Shown: in pieces, positions 15,353 to 23,805 of the stretch | How the letters are laid out: each line of letters starts with the position of its first letter | Position numbering within the stretch: the stretch's first letter is position 1 | NCBI GenBank assembly: GCA_902496845.1 | Contig: CABVCJ010000010.1 | Span: forward strand, 1 to 43,098 | Source: an uncultured Collinsella sp. | GTDB lineage: Bacteria; Actinomycetota; Coriobacteriia; Coriobacteriales; Coriobacteriaceae | Direction: 5' to 3' | DNA: 43,098 nucleotides | Made by a program: the position numbers and the translations under genes | The notes under the pieces: generated by a model | The model's input: the letters and a program-made list of their open reading frames with translations, nothing else | Database searches by the model: none | What the model was told of the DNA's origin: nothing

Positions 15353-16250
15353 TGTAAAGAAACGTGGCGGATTGGGACGTGGACTCAATGCTTTGGTCTC
15401 AGAGGCCGAGTATGAGACCGGTGGTTCGGCTGCATCGGCTTCGAATGCCGCATCTGAAACAAAACTACCTATTGAGGATATCGTTCCCAACCCTAATCAG
15501 CCGCGAATTCACTTTAACGAAACTGAACTTCGTGAGTTGAGCGAATCAATCCAAGAACATGGCGTCTTGCAGCCGCTTTTGGTTCGCAAGCATGGAAACG
15601 GCTATGAGATCATCGCTGGTGAGCGTCGTTACCAAGCGTCAAAGCTTGCTGGTCTTGAGGAGCTGCCTGTCATCATTAAAGATGTTAATGATGAAGAGAT
15701 GCTGGCTCTTGCTCTGATCGAAAACCTTCAGCGTTCTGATCTGAATCCCGTCGAAGAGGCTAAGGGCTATCGCCAGCTTATCGATGCCAGCGGTATGACC
15801 CAGGAGGCATTGTCGAAGGCAGTCAGCAAGTCACGCTCTGCAATTACAAACTCGCTGCGCCTTCTCGATCTCCCTGAAGTTGTTCAGCAGATGATTTTTG
15901 AGGGCAAACTTACTGCTGGTCATGCACGTGCGATTCTTGCAGTTCCCTATGAGGATGCACGAATTCGACTTGCTGAGAAGGTTGTTGCAGAGGGCCTTTC
16001 CGTAAGAGCGACAGAAAATCTTGCTCCGTTGTTTTCTGCCGGAGAGACACCTAAGACTCCGAGGCCTGCAACGCCTCAGTCTTTTAAAAAGGCTGCCCGC
16101 GTGCTTCGTCAGGTATTTAATACCAACGTGCGTGTGAAGAGCTCGCGTGGAAAGAATAAGATTGAGATTGAGTTTAAAGACGAGGAAGAGCTCTCTCGTA
16201 TTCTTGGCGAAATGATTCAGTTTGATCAAGGAGGCCAAGATGAGGAATAA
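15345..16250 (+). CDS. parB: Chromosome partitioning protein ParB (Spo0J)
   Basis: CTP-dependent DNA clamp loaded at parS. The N-terminus MPSVKKRGGLGRGLNALV is the ParA-activating peptide type. Then follow the nucleotide-binding motifs NPNQPR (49-54) and AGERRYQASK (GERR 92-95), the HTH region (MTQEALSKAVSKSRSAITNS) and a C-terminal dimerisation domain ending QFDQGGQDEE. 301 residues. The GTG start lies inside the parA end, with AGAGGTG as ribosome site. Its own three perfect sites lie just upstream of parA. Confidence 0.96.
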   Translation: MPSVKKRGGLGRGLNALVSEAEYETGGSAASASNAASETKLPIEDIVPNPNQPRIHFNETELRELSESIQEHGVLQPLLVRKHGNGYEIIAGERRYQASKLAGLEELPVIIKDVNDEEMLALALIENLQRSDLNPVEEAKGYRQLIDASGMTQEALSKAVSKSRSAITNSLRLLDLPEVVQQMIFEGKLTAGHARAILAVPYEDARIRLAEKVVAEGLSVRATENLAPLFSAGETPKTPRPATPQSFKKAARVLRQVFNTNVRVKSSRGKNKIEIEFKDEEELSRILGEMIQFDQGGQDEE

Positions 16251-16494
16251 GATTTTAACAGCGATTGCATTGGTGACGACTGTCGCGGCTGGTGCCTTTG
16301 CTGGCTATAAGATCGCGACAGACGATGAACTTCGAGGTCGTTTGCTTCGTTGCGCGCAAGATATCGCCGATACTTCCAAAAAGAAAATGGATGTTATGAC
16401 GGAAGATGTTGCCATGCGTACTGCTCAGGTAACGAAGAATCCCAAGATTAATCAAGGTTGGGTCAGCAACCAATGGGAAAATGTAGGCTATTAG
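16240..16494 (+). CDS. Small single-pass membrane protein in the parAB operon
   Basis: 84 residues. An N-terminal hydrophobic helix (~4-24, ILTAIALVTTVAAGAFAGYK) precedes a charged helical region with KKKMDVMTEDVAMRTAQV, a layout like YtxH-type proteins; no firm family match. The ATG is preceded by AAGGAGG (16228-16234), a strong site lying inside the end of parB, and the gene overlaps parB by 11 bases. The coupling implies equal expression with ParAB. A terminator follows. A role linked to segregation or to the membrane is inference from position only. Confidence 0.8.
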   Translation: MRNKILTAIALVTTVAAGAFAGYKIATDDELRGRLLRCAQDIADTSKKKMDVMTEDVAMRTAQVTKNPKINQGWVSNQWENVGY

Positions 16495-16502
16495 GTACCT
16501 AA
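16491..16502. repeat. Palindrome TTAGGTACCTAA, copy 2
   Basis: Same 12-bp palindrome as at 12987-12998, here overlapping the stop codon of the small membrane protein gene. The identity extends to 13 bases (TTAGGTACCTAAC). Confidence 0.6.
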
Positions 16503-16522
16503 CAATTACTCAACATTTTTTG

Positions 16523-16558
16523 AGGGGTCCTTGTCTGATTCATGAGACAAGGACCCCT
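16523..16558. terminator. Terminator after the parAB operon
   Basis: 14-bp perfect stem AGGGGTCCTTGTCT (16523-16536) / AGACAAGGACCCCT (16545-16558) with an 8-base loop. A T-rich stretch follows on the plus strand and the preceding TTTTTT gives only As on the minus strand, so it works mainly for the plus operon. Confidence 0.85.
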
Positions 16559-16619
16559 TATTTTGGCCGTAAAAAATGGGACAGGTAGCAGCTGATTCAA
16601 AATTAAGGTCAATAAATGA

Positions 16620-16656
16620 AACGACCCCGGTTGCATATTCTGTAACCGGGGTCGTT
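16620..16656 (-). terminator. Terminator of rlmN
   Basis: 13-bp perfect stem AACGACCCCGGTT (16620-16632) / AACCGGGGTCGTT (16644-16656) with an 11-base loop, followed on the minus strand by a T-rich run. It lies 38 bases beyond the rlmN stop. Confidence 0.75.
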
Positions 16657-16659
16657 CGA

Positions 16660-16675
16660 TGTTTCACATGAAACG
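16660..16675. other. Degenerate parS site
   Basis: TGTTTCACATGAAACG matches parS in 14 of 16 positions. It lies between the rlmN terminator and the rlmN stop codon, 2.1 kb from the three perfect sites. A weak ParB site is likely. Confidence 0.55.
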
Positions 16676-16693
16676 TTTTGGGATGCGACTCCC

Positions 16694-17746
16694 CTATGCG
16701 TTCTTCTGAACTTTGAAGCGCTGCTTCAGCTGTCCGCAAGCGGCGTCAATATCGTTACCACGGGAGTTACGAATCGTGGTCTCGATGCCACGGGACTCAA
16801 GACGACGCTGAAGATCCTCAACCTTATGAATCGGCGACGGCTTGAGCGGGCTACCCTCGATGTCGTTAAGCTGAATGAGGTTAACGTGGCACAGCGTGCC
16901 CTCGCAGAAGTCGCAGAGCGCCTGCATCTCGGGGTTGGTGTCATTGACGCCCTCGATCATGGCGTATTCGTATGTCGGACGGCGGCCGGTCTTTTCGGTG
17001 TAGAGCTGAAGGGCCTCGTGAAGGCGCAAAAGCGTGTACTTCTTAACGCCCGGCATGAGCTTATTGCGCGTGGACTGAATGGCAGAGTGCAGCGAGACGG
17101 CGAGCGTGAACTGCTCGGGAATGTCGGCAAACTTGCGAATACCAGGAATGACGCCGCTGGTGGAGACAGTGAGATGACGTGCTCCAATACCGATTCCATC
17201 GGGGTCATTAAGAATACGCAGTGCCTTGAGGACCTCGTCGTAGTTGGCGAAAGGCTCACCCTGGCCCATGAAAACTACGCTCGTCGCGCGCTCGCCAAAG
17301 TCGTTGGAAACGTGGAGTACCTGGTCAACGATCTCTTGAGCGGTCAGTGAGCGCTTGAGGCCGTTCAGACCGGTAGCGCAAAAAGCACAGCCCATACCAC
17401 AGCCGGCTTGGGTAGATACGCAGACAGACAGCTTGTTGCGACGAGGCATGCCGACGGTCTCGACGGAGATACCGTCGTGGTACTCGAGTAGGTATTTACG
17501 AGAGCCATCCTTAGACACCTGCTTGGCGAGCTCGGTCGGCGTGTCGAAGGCAAATGCCTCCTTCAGCTGCTCGCGGAAGGCCTTGGGAAGGTTGGTCATG
17601 TCATCAAACGAACAAACGTTCTTCTCAAAAACCCATTCGATGAGCTGCTTTGCGCGAAAAGCGGGTTGGCCGAGTTCGGCGACAAGTTCGCGAATATCGT
17701 TTTGGCTCAAGTCGCGAATGTCTTGAGATTTAGTCCTGGGATTCAT
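16694..17746 (-). CDS. rlmN: Dual-specificity RNA methyltransferase RlmN
   Basis: Radical SAM enzyme making 2-methyladenine in 23S rRNA (A2503) and certain tRNAs. The radical SAM cluster motif is CGMGCAFC (C116, C120, C123), followed by VVFMGQGEPFANYDEV. The C-terminal catalytic cysteine is in IDAACGQLKQRF (about C337). The N-terminal helical tRNA/rRNA-binding part has the RAKQLIEWVFEK pattern. Length (350) is normal. It is a single gene, divergent from ddl, with its own terminator. Confidence 0.96.
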   Translation of the reverse strand: MNPRTKSQDIRDLSQNDIRELVAELGQPAFRAKQLIEWVFEKNVCSFDDMTNLPKAFREQLKEAFAFDTPTELAKQVSKDGSRKYLLEYHDGISVETVGMPRRNKLSVCVSTQAGCGMGCAFCATGLNGLKRSLTAQEIVDQVLHVSNDFGERATSVVFMGQGEPFANYDEVLKALRILNDPDGIGIGARHLTVSTSGVIPGIRKFADIPEQFTLAVSLHSAIQSTRNKLMPGVKKYTLLRLHEALQLYTEKTGRRPTYEYAMIEGVNDTNPEMQALCDFCEGTLCHVNLIQLNDIEGSPLKPSPIHKVEDLQRRLESRGIETTIRNSRGNDIDAACGQLKQRFKVQKNA

Positions 17747-17761
17747 GGAAGCCTTTCGATT

Positions 17762-17791
17762 TTGGGGAAACGTAGAGGGTATCGCTACAAT
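17762..17791 (+). promoter_or_regulatory. Probable promoter of the ddl-dinG operon
   Basis: TTGGGG (17762-17767), an 18-base spacer and TACAAT (17786-17791). The same TTGGG-/TACAAT style is seen before tRNA-Lys. The transcript would start near 17800, 30 bases before ddl. Confidence 0.5.
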
Positions 17792-17831
17792 ATGGTATCA
17801 GCTGCAGGAATTATAGAGGAGGAGTCTGCCC

Positions 17832-18797
17832 ATGCCGGGTAAAAGCCTAGAGAACATGCACGTAGCGGTCTTGGCGGGCGGCCATTCCGCCGAACGCGAG
17901 ATTTCGCTCAATTCTGGAAAGAATGTCGTGGTGGCACTGAAGGAGGCCGGCTACACCTCGGTGGAGCTGCTCGACACCGCCGCCGATGACTTTATGGTGA
18001 CTATGGCGACCGGTGGCTTCGACGTGGCGTTTATCGCCATGCACGGCGCCGGCGGCGAGGATGGCGCCATGCAGGGGGCCATGGAGACGCTGGGTATCCC
18101 CTACACGGCGTCAGGCGTGCTCGCCAGCGCATGTGGCGCCGATAAAGAGGTTTCAAAGCTTCTGTATGCCAAGGCGGGCATCCCCATTGCCCCCGGCCTG
18201 GCGCTTGAGGCGGGCGACGAGGTCGATATCGATCGTATCGTCGAGATTTGTGGCGAGCGGTGCTTTGTAAAGCCCGCCGTCAACGGCTCCAGCTATGGCA
18301 TCTCTCTGGTCCATGAGCCCTCCGAGCTACCCGCGGCAATCGCCAAGGCGTTTGAGTACGGCGACAAAGTGCTGGTCGAGAAGTGCATCGAGGGTACCGA
18401 GATTACCGTCGGCGTATACGGCGAGGATGACGTGCGCGCCCTGCCGATTGTTGAGATCCGTAAGCCCGAGGACTGCGAGTTCTACGATCTGGACGTGAAG
18501 TATGTGGACCCCACGGATATCCATCGCATTCCGGCGCAGATTTCCCCCGAAAACTATGTACGTGCCCAGGAACTTGCCTGCGCGGCCCATAAGGCACTCG
18601 GCTGCCTGGGCATTTCGCGCAGCGACTTTATCGTGAGCGAGGATGGCCCCGTCATCCTCGAGACCAACACGATTCCCGGCATGACCGATACGTCGCTGTA
18701 TCCGGATGAGATTCGCCACACCGATGACATGACGTTCCCACAGGTCTGTGACAGTCTGATTCGTATGGGACTTCGTCGAGCGGGCGTTGCATGCTAA
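17832..18797 (+). CDS. ddl: D-alanine--D-alanine ligase
   Basis: ATP-grasp enzyme that joins two D-alanines for the peptidoglycan stem peptide. Visible motifs: VAVLAGGHSAEREISLNSGK at the N-terminus, the ATP-grasp segment CFVKPAVNGSSYGISLV, and the C-terminal metal site SRSDFIVSEDGPVILETNT with PGMTDTSLYP. 321 residues. The ATG has GAGGAGG upstream. It overlaps the next gene (ATGCTAA), so ddl and the DinG-like gene share a transcript. Confidence 0.95.
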   Translation: MPGKSLENMHVAVLAGGHSAEREISLNSGKNVVVALKEAGYTSVELLDTAADDFMVTMATGGFDVAFIAMHGAGGEDGAMQGAMETLGIPYTASGVLASACGADKEVSKLLYAKAGIPIAPGLALEAGDEVDIDRIVEICGERCFVKPAVNGSSYGISLVHEPSELPAAIAKAFEYGDKVLVEKCIEGTEITVGVYGEDDVRALPIVEIRKPEDCEFYDLDVKYVDPTDIHRIPAQISPENYVRAQELACAAHKALGCLGISRSDFIVSEDGPVILETNTIPGMTDTSLYPDEIRHTDDMTFPQVCDSLIRMGLRRAGVAC

Positions 18798-21685
18798 TCG
18801 AGGACGCTGTTTCGTCGGGAACGCCGCAGTTTGTCATCGATTCCTATGCCACGCTTGCCGAGCGTGCCAAAACCCAATCGTTTGGTCTCATCGAGGAAGA
18901 TGTTATCGTCCTCGATACCGAAACCACGGGTCTTTCGGTGCAGGACAATGAACTGATTGAGATCTCGGCTGCCCGTCTTTCGGGCCGCGAGATCGTCGAC
19001 CGGTTCGATACCTTCGTGCACCCCAAGCAGCTGATTCCCGCCGAGATTACCGAACTCACGAGCATTACAAACGCCGATGTGGTGGATGCCCCATCGGCCG
19101 TCGATGCCGTGGCCGCTCTCGCCGATTTTGTCGGCGGCTGCCCGGTGATTGCGCATAACGCCACCTTCGACCGTTCGTTTATCGAGTCGGTCAAGGGCGG
19201 TGTCAACGTCAGCGACATCTGGATCGATTCGCTGGCACTGTCGCGCATCGCACTTCCGCGCTTGGCCTCGCACAAGCTGTCTTTTATGGCCGACTTGTTT
19301 GGGTGCGATTCGGTGTCGCATCGCGCGAACGCAGACGTTGATGCCCTGTGCGGTGTGTGGCGCGTGCTGTTGGTTGCGCTTACCGACCTGCCTTCGGGCC
19401 TTATGGCGCGCTTGGCGGACATGCACGCGGACGTGCCTTGGTCCTATCGCCCCATTTTTTCTTTTTTGGCCGGCCAGAACCCGGGTTCGATATTTTCGCT
19501 CAGCGCCGCTCGTGCTGACGTGCTCAAGGCCGATCGTGCAGACGATCGCGTTGATGCGGACGAGTTGCCGGTCCTTAAGATGCCGAGCCGTGAAGAGATC
19601 GAGGCGGATTATGCCCCCGGTGGCCTAGTCAATCGCATGTATCCCACGTACGAGCCGCGCGATGAGCAAATCGCGATGGCGCTCGAGGTCCGTGACGCGC
19701 TCGTTACGGGAACGCATCGCGTGATTGAGGCGGGGACGGGCGTCGGCAAATCGATGGCTTACCTGGTGCCTTTTGCCGAGGCCGCACGCCGCAACAACAT
19801 CACGGTTGGTATCGCGACCAAATCGAATAATCTTGCCGACCAGCTTATGTACCATGAGCTGCCAAAGCTCGCCGAACAGCTGGACGGGGGCCTGTCGTTT
19901 TGTGCACTCAAGGGCTATGACCACTATCCGTGTCTACGCAAGCTCGAGCGCATGAGCCGTGGTCAGGTTGAGATCACCACCAAGCGCGATCCTGCTGACA
20001 CGCTCACGGCGGTTGCGGTGATCATGGCGTATGTGTGCCAATCTGCCGATGGCGACCTCGATTCGCTCGGCATTCGCTGGCGCAGCGTCAACCGTCCCGA
20101 CTTTACGACGGCTTCGCGCGAGTGTGCTCGTCGTCTGTGTCCGTTCTTCCCTGACAAATGCCTGGTCCACGGGGCGCGCCGTCGTGCAGCACATGCCGAC
20201 GTGGTGGTCACCAACCATTCTCTGTTGTTCCGCAACGTGGCCGCCGAGGGGAGGATTTTGCCCCCGATTCGTCACTGGGTGGTCGACGAGGCCCATTCCA
20301 TCGAGCGCGAGGCCCGTCGCCAATGGGCGCGCGTGGTTTCGGCAGATGAGTCGCGCGTGCTGTTTGAGCGCTTGGGTGGGTCGAGTGCCGGCGCGCTGAG
20401 TCAAGTTTCCCGTGACCTGGCCACTTCCGAGGGCTCCACGCTCTACCTGGGACTCACCGCCAAAGCGACGTCGACGGTTGCCCGCGCGAGCATGGCGATT
20501 GCCGATGTGTTCGATGGTGTGCGCGAGCTCGGCCGTCGCGCCCGTGGGAGCTACGATAACGCGAATCTGTGGATTGGCCCCGAGCTGCGCGAGTCGGATG
20601 ACTGGCACGATTTTTTGCAGTCGGCCCATACCGCAATTGATGCGCTGGACCAGGCGGATAAAAGCGTAGACGCGCTGGTGCAGACCGTCGCCGCCGATAA
20701 GCCCGAGGTCGTTGTCGACCTAGGCGACATTTCGCGCCGTCTGCACGAGCTGGACGAGAACCTCAAACTCATCATTGAGGGTACGGATGAGCACTATGTG
20801 TACTCGCTGCAGGTGAACCGTCGGCTGCGCGCGGGCGGGGAGTCTATGACCGCCGAGCGCATCGATATCGGCGAGGCCTTGGCGAACGAGTGGCTGCCCG
20901 AAGTGCACACGGCCATCTTCGCTTCGGCGACCATGACGGTGTCCAAGAGCTTTGAGCATTTCAACCATGCTGTCGGCCTCGATCGCATCGGTGAGTCGAC
21001 ATCCTCATCGCTGCACCTGGATTCGAGCTATGACTTTGACTCGAATATGGCCGTGGTCGTGGCGGGGGACATTCCCGATCCGCGCGATCGCGAGCACTAT
21101 CTGTCGGCGCTCGAGCGTGTGCTGGTCGATGCCCATCTCGCCATGGGTGGATCGGTGCTCACGCTCTTCACTAACAGGCGCGACATGGAGGACCTGTATG
21201 CCCGTGTCGAGCCCAAATTGGCGCGAGCGGGCCTGGAGCTCAATTGCCAGCAGCGCAACTCGTCCCCGCGTCGCCTGCGCGATCGGTTTATCAACGAGCC
21301 GACCTCATCGCTCTTTGCGCTCAAGGCCTTTTGGGAGGGCTTTGACGCCAGCGGCGAGACGCTGCGTTGCGTCATTATCCCCAAGCTGCCGTTCTCGAGC
21401 CCCACGGATCCTCTTTCGTGTGAGCGCAACCTGCGCGAAGACCGCGCCTGGGCGCGCTACTCGCTGCCCGAGGCGGTGCTCGAAGTCAAGCAAGCCGCCG
21501 GCCGTCTCATCCGCTCGTCGACTGATTGCGGTGTGCTCATCTTGGCAGATCCGCGCTTGGTGACAAAGGGCTACGGCAAGAAGTTCTTGACGTCGCTGCC
21601 CACGACTTCCTACCAGCGTATCGAGTCGGCACAGATCGGTCATTATTTGCAGCTGTGGCGTGCACGCCACGAGCGACGCCGTTAA
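18791..21685 (+). CDS. dinG: DnaQ-like exonuclease fused to DinG-family helicase
   Basis: 964 residues. The N-terminal ~35-215 is a DEDDh 3'-5' exonuclease (VIVLDTETTGLS with D42 and E44; HNATFDRSFI). The remainder is an XPD/DinG superfamily 2 helicase: Walker A EAGTGVGKS (K320), a DEAH box VVDEAHS (499-502) and later AFWEGFDASGETLRC. Four cysteines (C381, C445, C450, C457) sit between them as in the iron-sulphur cluster of DinG. The same fusion is known in Bacillus. The protein probably unwinds DNA or RNA-DNA structures during repair; the exonuclease residues look intact. Its stop codon overlaps the stop of the opposing WYL gene by 2 bases (TTAA), with no terminator between. Confidence 0.92.
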   Translation: MLIEDAVSSGTPQFVIDSYATLAERAKTQSFGLIEEDVIVLDTETTGLSVQDNELIEISAARLSGREIVDRFDTFVHPKQLIPAEITELTSITNADVVDAPSAVDAVAALADFVGGCPVIAHNATFDRSFIESVKGGVNVSDIWIDSLALSRIALPRLASHKLSFMADLFGCDSVSHRANADVDALCGVWRVLLVALTDLPSGLMARLADMHADVPWSYRPIFSFLAGQNPGSIFSLSAARADVLKADRADDRVDADELPVLKMPSREEIEADYAPGGLVNRMYPTYEPRDEQIAMALEVRDALVTGTHRVIEAGTGVGKSMAYLVPFAEAARRNNITVGIATKSNNLADQLMYHELPKLAEQLDGGLSFCALKGYDHYPCLRKLERMSRGQVEITTKRDPADTLTAVAVIMAYVCQSADGDLDSLGIRWRSVNRPDFTTASRECARRLCPFFPDKCLVHGARRRAAHADVVVTNHSLLFRNVAAEGRILPPIRHWVVDEAHSIEREARRQWARVVSADESRVLFERLGGSSAGALSQVSRDLATSEGSTLYLGLTAKATSTVARASMAIADVFDGVRELGRRARGSYDNANLWIGPELRESDDWHDFLQSAHTAIDALDQADKSVDALVQTVAADKPEVVVDLGDISRRLHELDENLKLIIEGTDEHYVYSLQVNRRLRAGGESMTAERIDIGEALANEWLPEVHTAIFASATMTVSKSFEHFNHAVGLDRIGESTSSSLHLDSSYDFDSNMAVVVAGDIPDPRDREHYLSALERVLVDAHLAMGGSVLTLFTNRRDMEDLYARVEPKLARAGLELNCQQRNSSPRRLRDRFINEPTSSLFALKAFWEGFDASGETLRCVIIPKLPFSSPTDPLSCERNLREDRAWARYSLPEAVLEVKQAAGRLIRSSTDCGVLILADPRLVTKGYGKKFLTSLPTTSYQRIESAQIGHYLQLWRARHERRR

Positions 21686-22599
21686 AGCGGGCAGGTCAGG
21701 CTCTTCGCCATATCGCATAGACGCAATGCCTGGGCGGGGTCATCCATTATGCGGATGGCTCCGCCCGCTGCGATTACCTGGCAGAACAGCCAGTGCTCTG
21801 ACCCATAACGCACGGTCACCGTTGCCATGTCTGCCCCGTTTGGCTCAATCGACATGATACCGGCCCAGTCTAGGCGCTCTGCCATGTCGAGCGGCATGAG
21901 GAGTTTTGCGCTCTGCTCCGCTTGGGAAAGGGATTCGTGGAGGGACGAGGACGCGAGCGTGTGGCGCTCCACGGAATCGTCGGTAAGGGCAAGGCCCTCG
22001 ATTTTGTCCATGCGGTAGGAGCGCTGCCCATCAACTTCGACATCCCAGGCAATCAGATATGTTTGGTCGCCATGCGCCGCGATGCGCAGGGGGTCGATGA
22101 GACGCTCGCGCGGCCGTGCGTCGTCCATCGAGCGGTAGGTGATGCGGCATCGAACGCCGTCTTGAATCGCGCAGTTCAGCTGTTGCCAGTGCGATCCTCG
22201 GGCAACGGTGTCGACGACGCGCTGGTTGTAGCCGAGTTTCTCGGGTAGGAGGGCGTGTCGGATACGCTCTGCTGCCCGAGAGTCGATTCCCATCGATTCG
22301 AGTTCGTGGTTGAGCACGGCACCTTCGGCGGCACTTAGGCGCAAGGGCAGCACACGCCCCGCATCGCCTGTCAAGATGATGCGCTCGCCGTGGCGTTCGC
22401 AGATGATGCGTGCGCCCGACTCACGGTCGGCGAGGGTCGAGACGATATCGATAATTTCGTCGAGCGCCGCACCCGTGATATCAAAACGGCTGCAGATATC
22501 CCCTCGTGTCATACCGGTCTCACCGGCAGCGTAGAGGGCCTCCATGATGTCAATCGCACGCGAGAGCCTTTGCTCGCTGGTGAGTTTACGCACGGGCAT
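21682..22599 (-). CDS. WYL-domain transcriptional regulator (second of a pair)
   Basis: About 305 residues: an N-terminal helix-turn-helix (YAAGETGMTRGDICSRFDIT), a middle linker and a WYL-type sensor domain (CRITYRSMDDARPRERLIDP ... GDQTYLIAWDVE ... YRMDKIEGL) with a C-terminal WCX-type tail. The ATG at 22599 is chosen because a longer reading (to 22659) would run through most of the upstream gene's end; AAAGGA lies upstream. It overlaps the preceding WYL gene by 14 bases. The pair resembles PafB/PafC of actinobacteria, which activate DNA-damage genes; that match is inferred from layout. Confidence 0.85.
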   Translation of the reverse strand: MPVRKLTSEQRLSRAIDIMEALYAAGETGMTRGDICSRFDITGAALDEIIDIVSTLADRESGARIICERHGERIILTGDAGRVLPLRLSAAEGAVLNHELESMGIDSRAAERIRHALLPEKLGYNQRVVDTVARGSHWQQLNCAIQDGVRCRITYRSMDDARPRERLIDPLRIAAHGDQTYLIAWDVEVDGQRSYRMDKIEGLALTDDSVERHTLASSSLHESLSQAEQSAKLLMPLDMAERLDWAGIMSIEPNGADMATVTVRYGSEHWLFCQVIAAGGAIRIMDDPAQALRLCDMAKSLTCPL

Positions 22600-23608
22600 G
22601 CTCGTGCACCGTCCTTTCGATGAGGTGGTTCCACGCCAGTTTAAGTGCATCGGGAGCAACGGGTCTCATGCCGTCCATGGCGTGCTCCATACAAAACGAG
22701 GCAGCGGCATTAAGGTCGCGCACGCCGACGGTCCAGGTCCAACCCTCTTCGGTGTGCGTGAGCTCCCCGCGACCGCGCGTTAGGCCGCTGACCATGTCGG
22801 CCTGGGCTTGCGGGGCAAACGAAAAGGTCGCCATAACGGGCTTGCAATCGGCAAAATCAAACTCGAAGAACAGGCGATCGTTCAGGTTAAAGTCGGCGGG
22901 GATGGAGTAGGCCTTCGAGGGGCGCCATGCGCGAACGATACGGTCGCAGCGAAACGTCCTGATTTCATCGGTGGCGTTGTCGAGTCCGCAAAAATACGCC
23001 ACGCCCTCGTGCTCGAACATGCCGTACACGCAGACGGTGCGCTCTTTTTGCTCTCCACGCCCGTTTTGATACAAAAAACGCAGTGCGCAGCGTTCGGCAA
23101 AAGCGCTCCACACCGCATCGACGGCGGGTGAGCGACGGGCGGGAGGCTCTTCTGCGGTCGATGCGCCAGTGAGGTAGGCGATCTTGGAGCGTATGTCTGC
23201 AAGCGGCGTGGCAAACGCGGCCGAACCGGTCGCAAGGGTCTGGTCGATAGCGTCGAGCAAGATGTCCGCGTCGTCTGCGGTGATGAGGCCACCGGCCGCA
23301 AACGTGTGCTCGCGATCGATGGTCCACGCGCTTTCTTCGGTTTCTTGGGCGCCTGCTGCGCGAACTTCCTTGATCGTGATTCCGCGTTCGAGGAGTTTTT
23401 CGCGATCGCGGCGAAACTTGCGCTTGTCCGAGTCGATATTGCCCGATCCATAGCCAAGATCGGAATCCAGGACAATTTGCTCTGTGGTCAATGGCTCGGG
23501 AGAGCTGTTAAGGACAAAGAACAGATTGAGGATGCGCTGGGCGGTCTTGTCGAAACCGGGCCCCGGCGCCCCCTTTTTATTCGTTACGGTTGTATTGCTT
23601 GCCGTCAT
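22586..23608 (-). CDS. WYL-domain transcriptional regulator (first of a pair)
   Basis: 340 residues. The N-terminal winged helix (KTAQRILNLFFVLNSS, SDKRKFRRDREKLLERG) is followed by a WYL domain (LRFLYQNGRGEQKERTVCVY, VAYFCGLDNATDEIRTFRCD) and a C-terminal WCX domain. The start ATG at 23608 is preceded by GCGAGGATTCT, a usable ribosome site; the upstream ATG at 23641 has none and follows directly a TAAAAT hexamer that could be a -10 box. It is followed by the second WYL gene with overlap, so both are made together, probably as a heterodimer. Confidence 0.85.
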   Translation of the reverse strand: MTASNTTVTNKKGAPGPGFDKTAQRILNLFFVLNSSPEPLTTEQIVLDSDLGYGSGNIDSDKRKFRRDREKLLERGITIKEVRAAGAQETEESAWTIDREHTFAAGGLITADDADILLDAIDQTLATGSAAFATPLADIRSKIAYLTGASTAEEPPARRSPAVDAVWSAFAERCALRFLYQNGRGEQKERTVCVYGMFEHEGVAYFCGLDNATDEIRTFRCDRIVRAWRPSKAYSIPADFNLNDRLFFEFDFADCKPVMATFSFAPQAQADMVSGLTRGRGELTHTEEGWTWTVGVRDLNAAASFCMEHAMDGMRPVAPDALKLAWNHLIERTVHEHARA

Positions 23609-23805
23609 AGAATCCTCGCATGGGAAGGTGTCTGATGCCATGATTTTAGTCCGATATGGAGATTAGGCTATATCCTTGTCCGCTTGGGGCGTTAAGATGT
23701 CCAGAATTCGGCCGTTTGCGCCCGCTCGGGGTATACTTTCGACTATATACGGTTCTAATGTGCATACATTGGGCCTATTTGTCGGATTATGGATGTGGAG
23801 CGCAT

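Noticed and set aside
23642..23805. A TTGTCGG motif resembling the mycobacterial damage promoter, before the M28-like gene
   Set aside because: Only the first half fits and the second half of the motif is absent.
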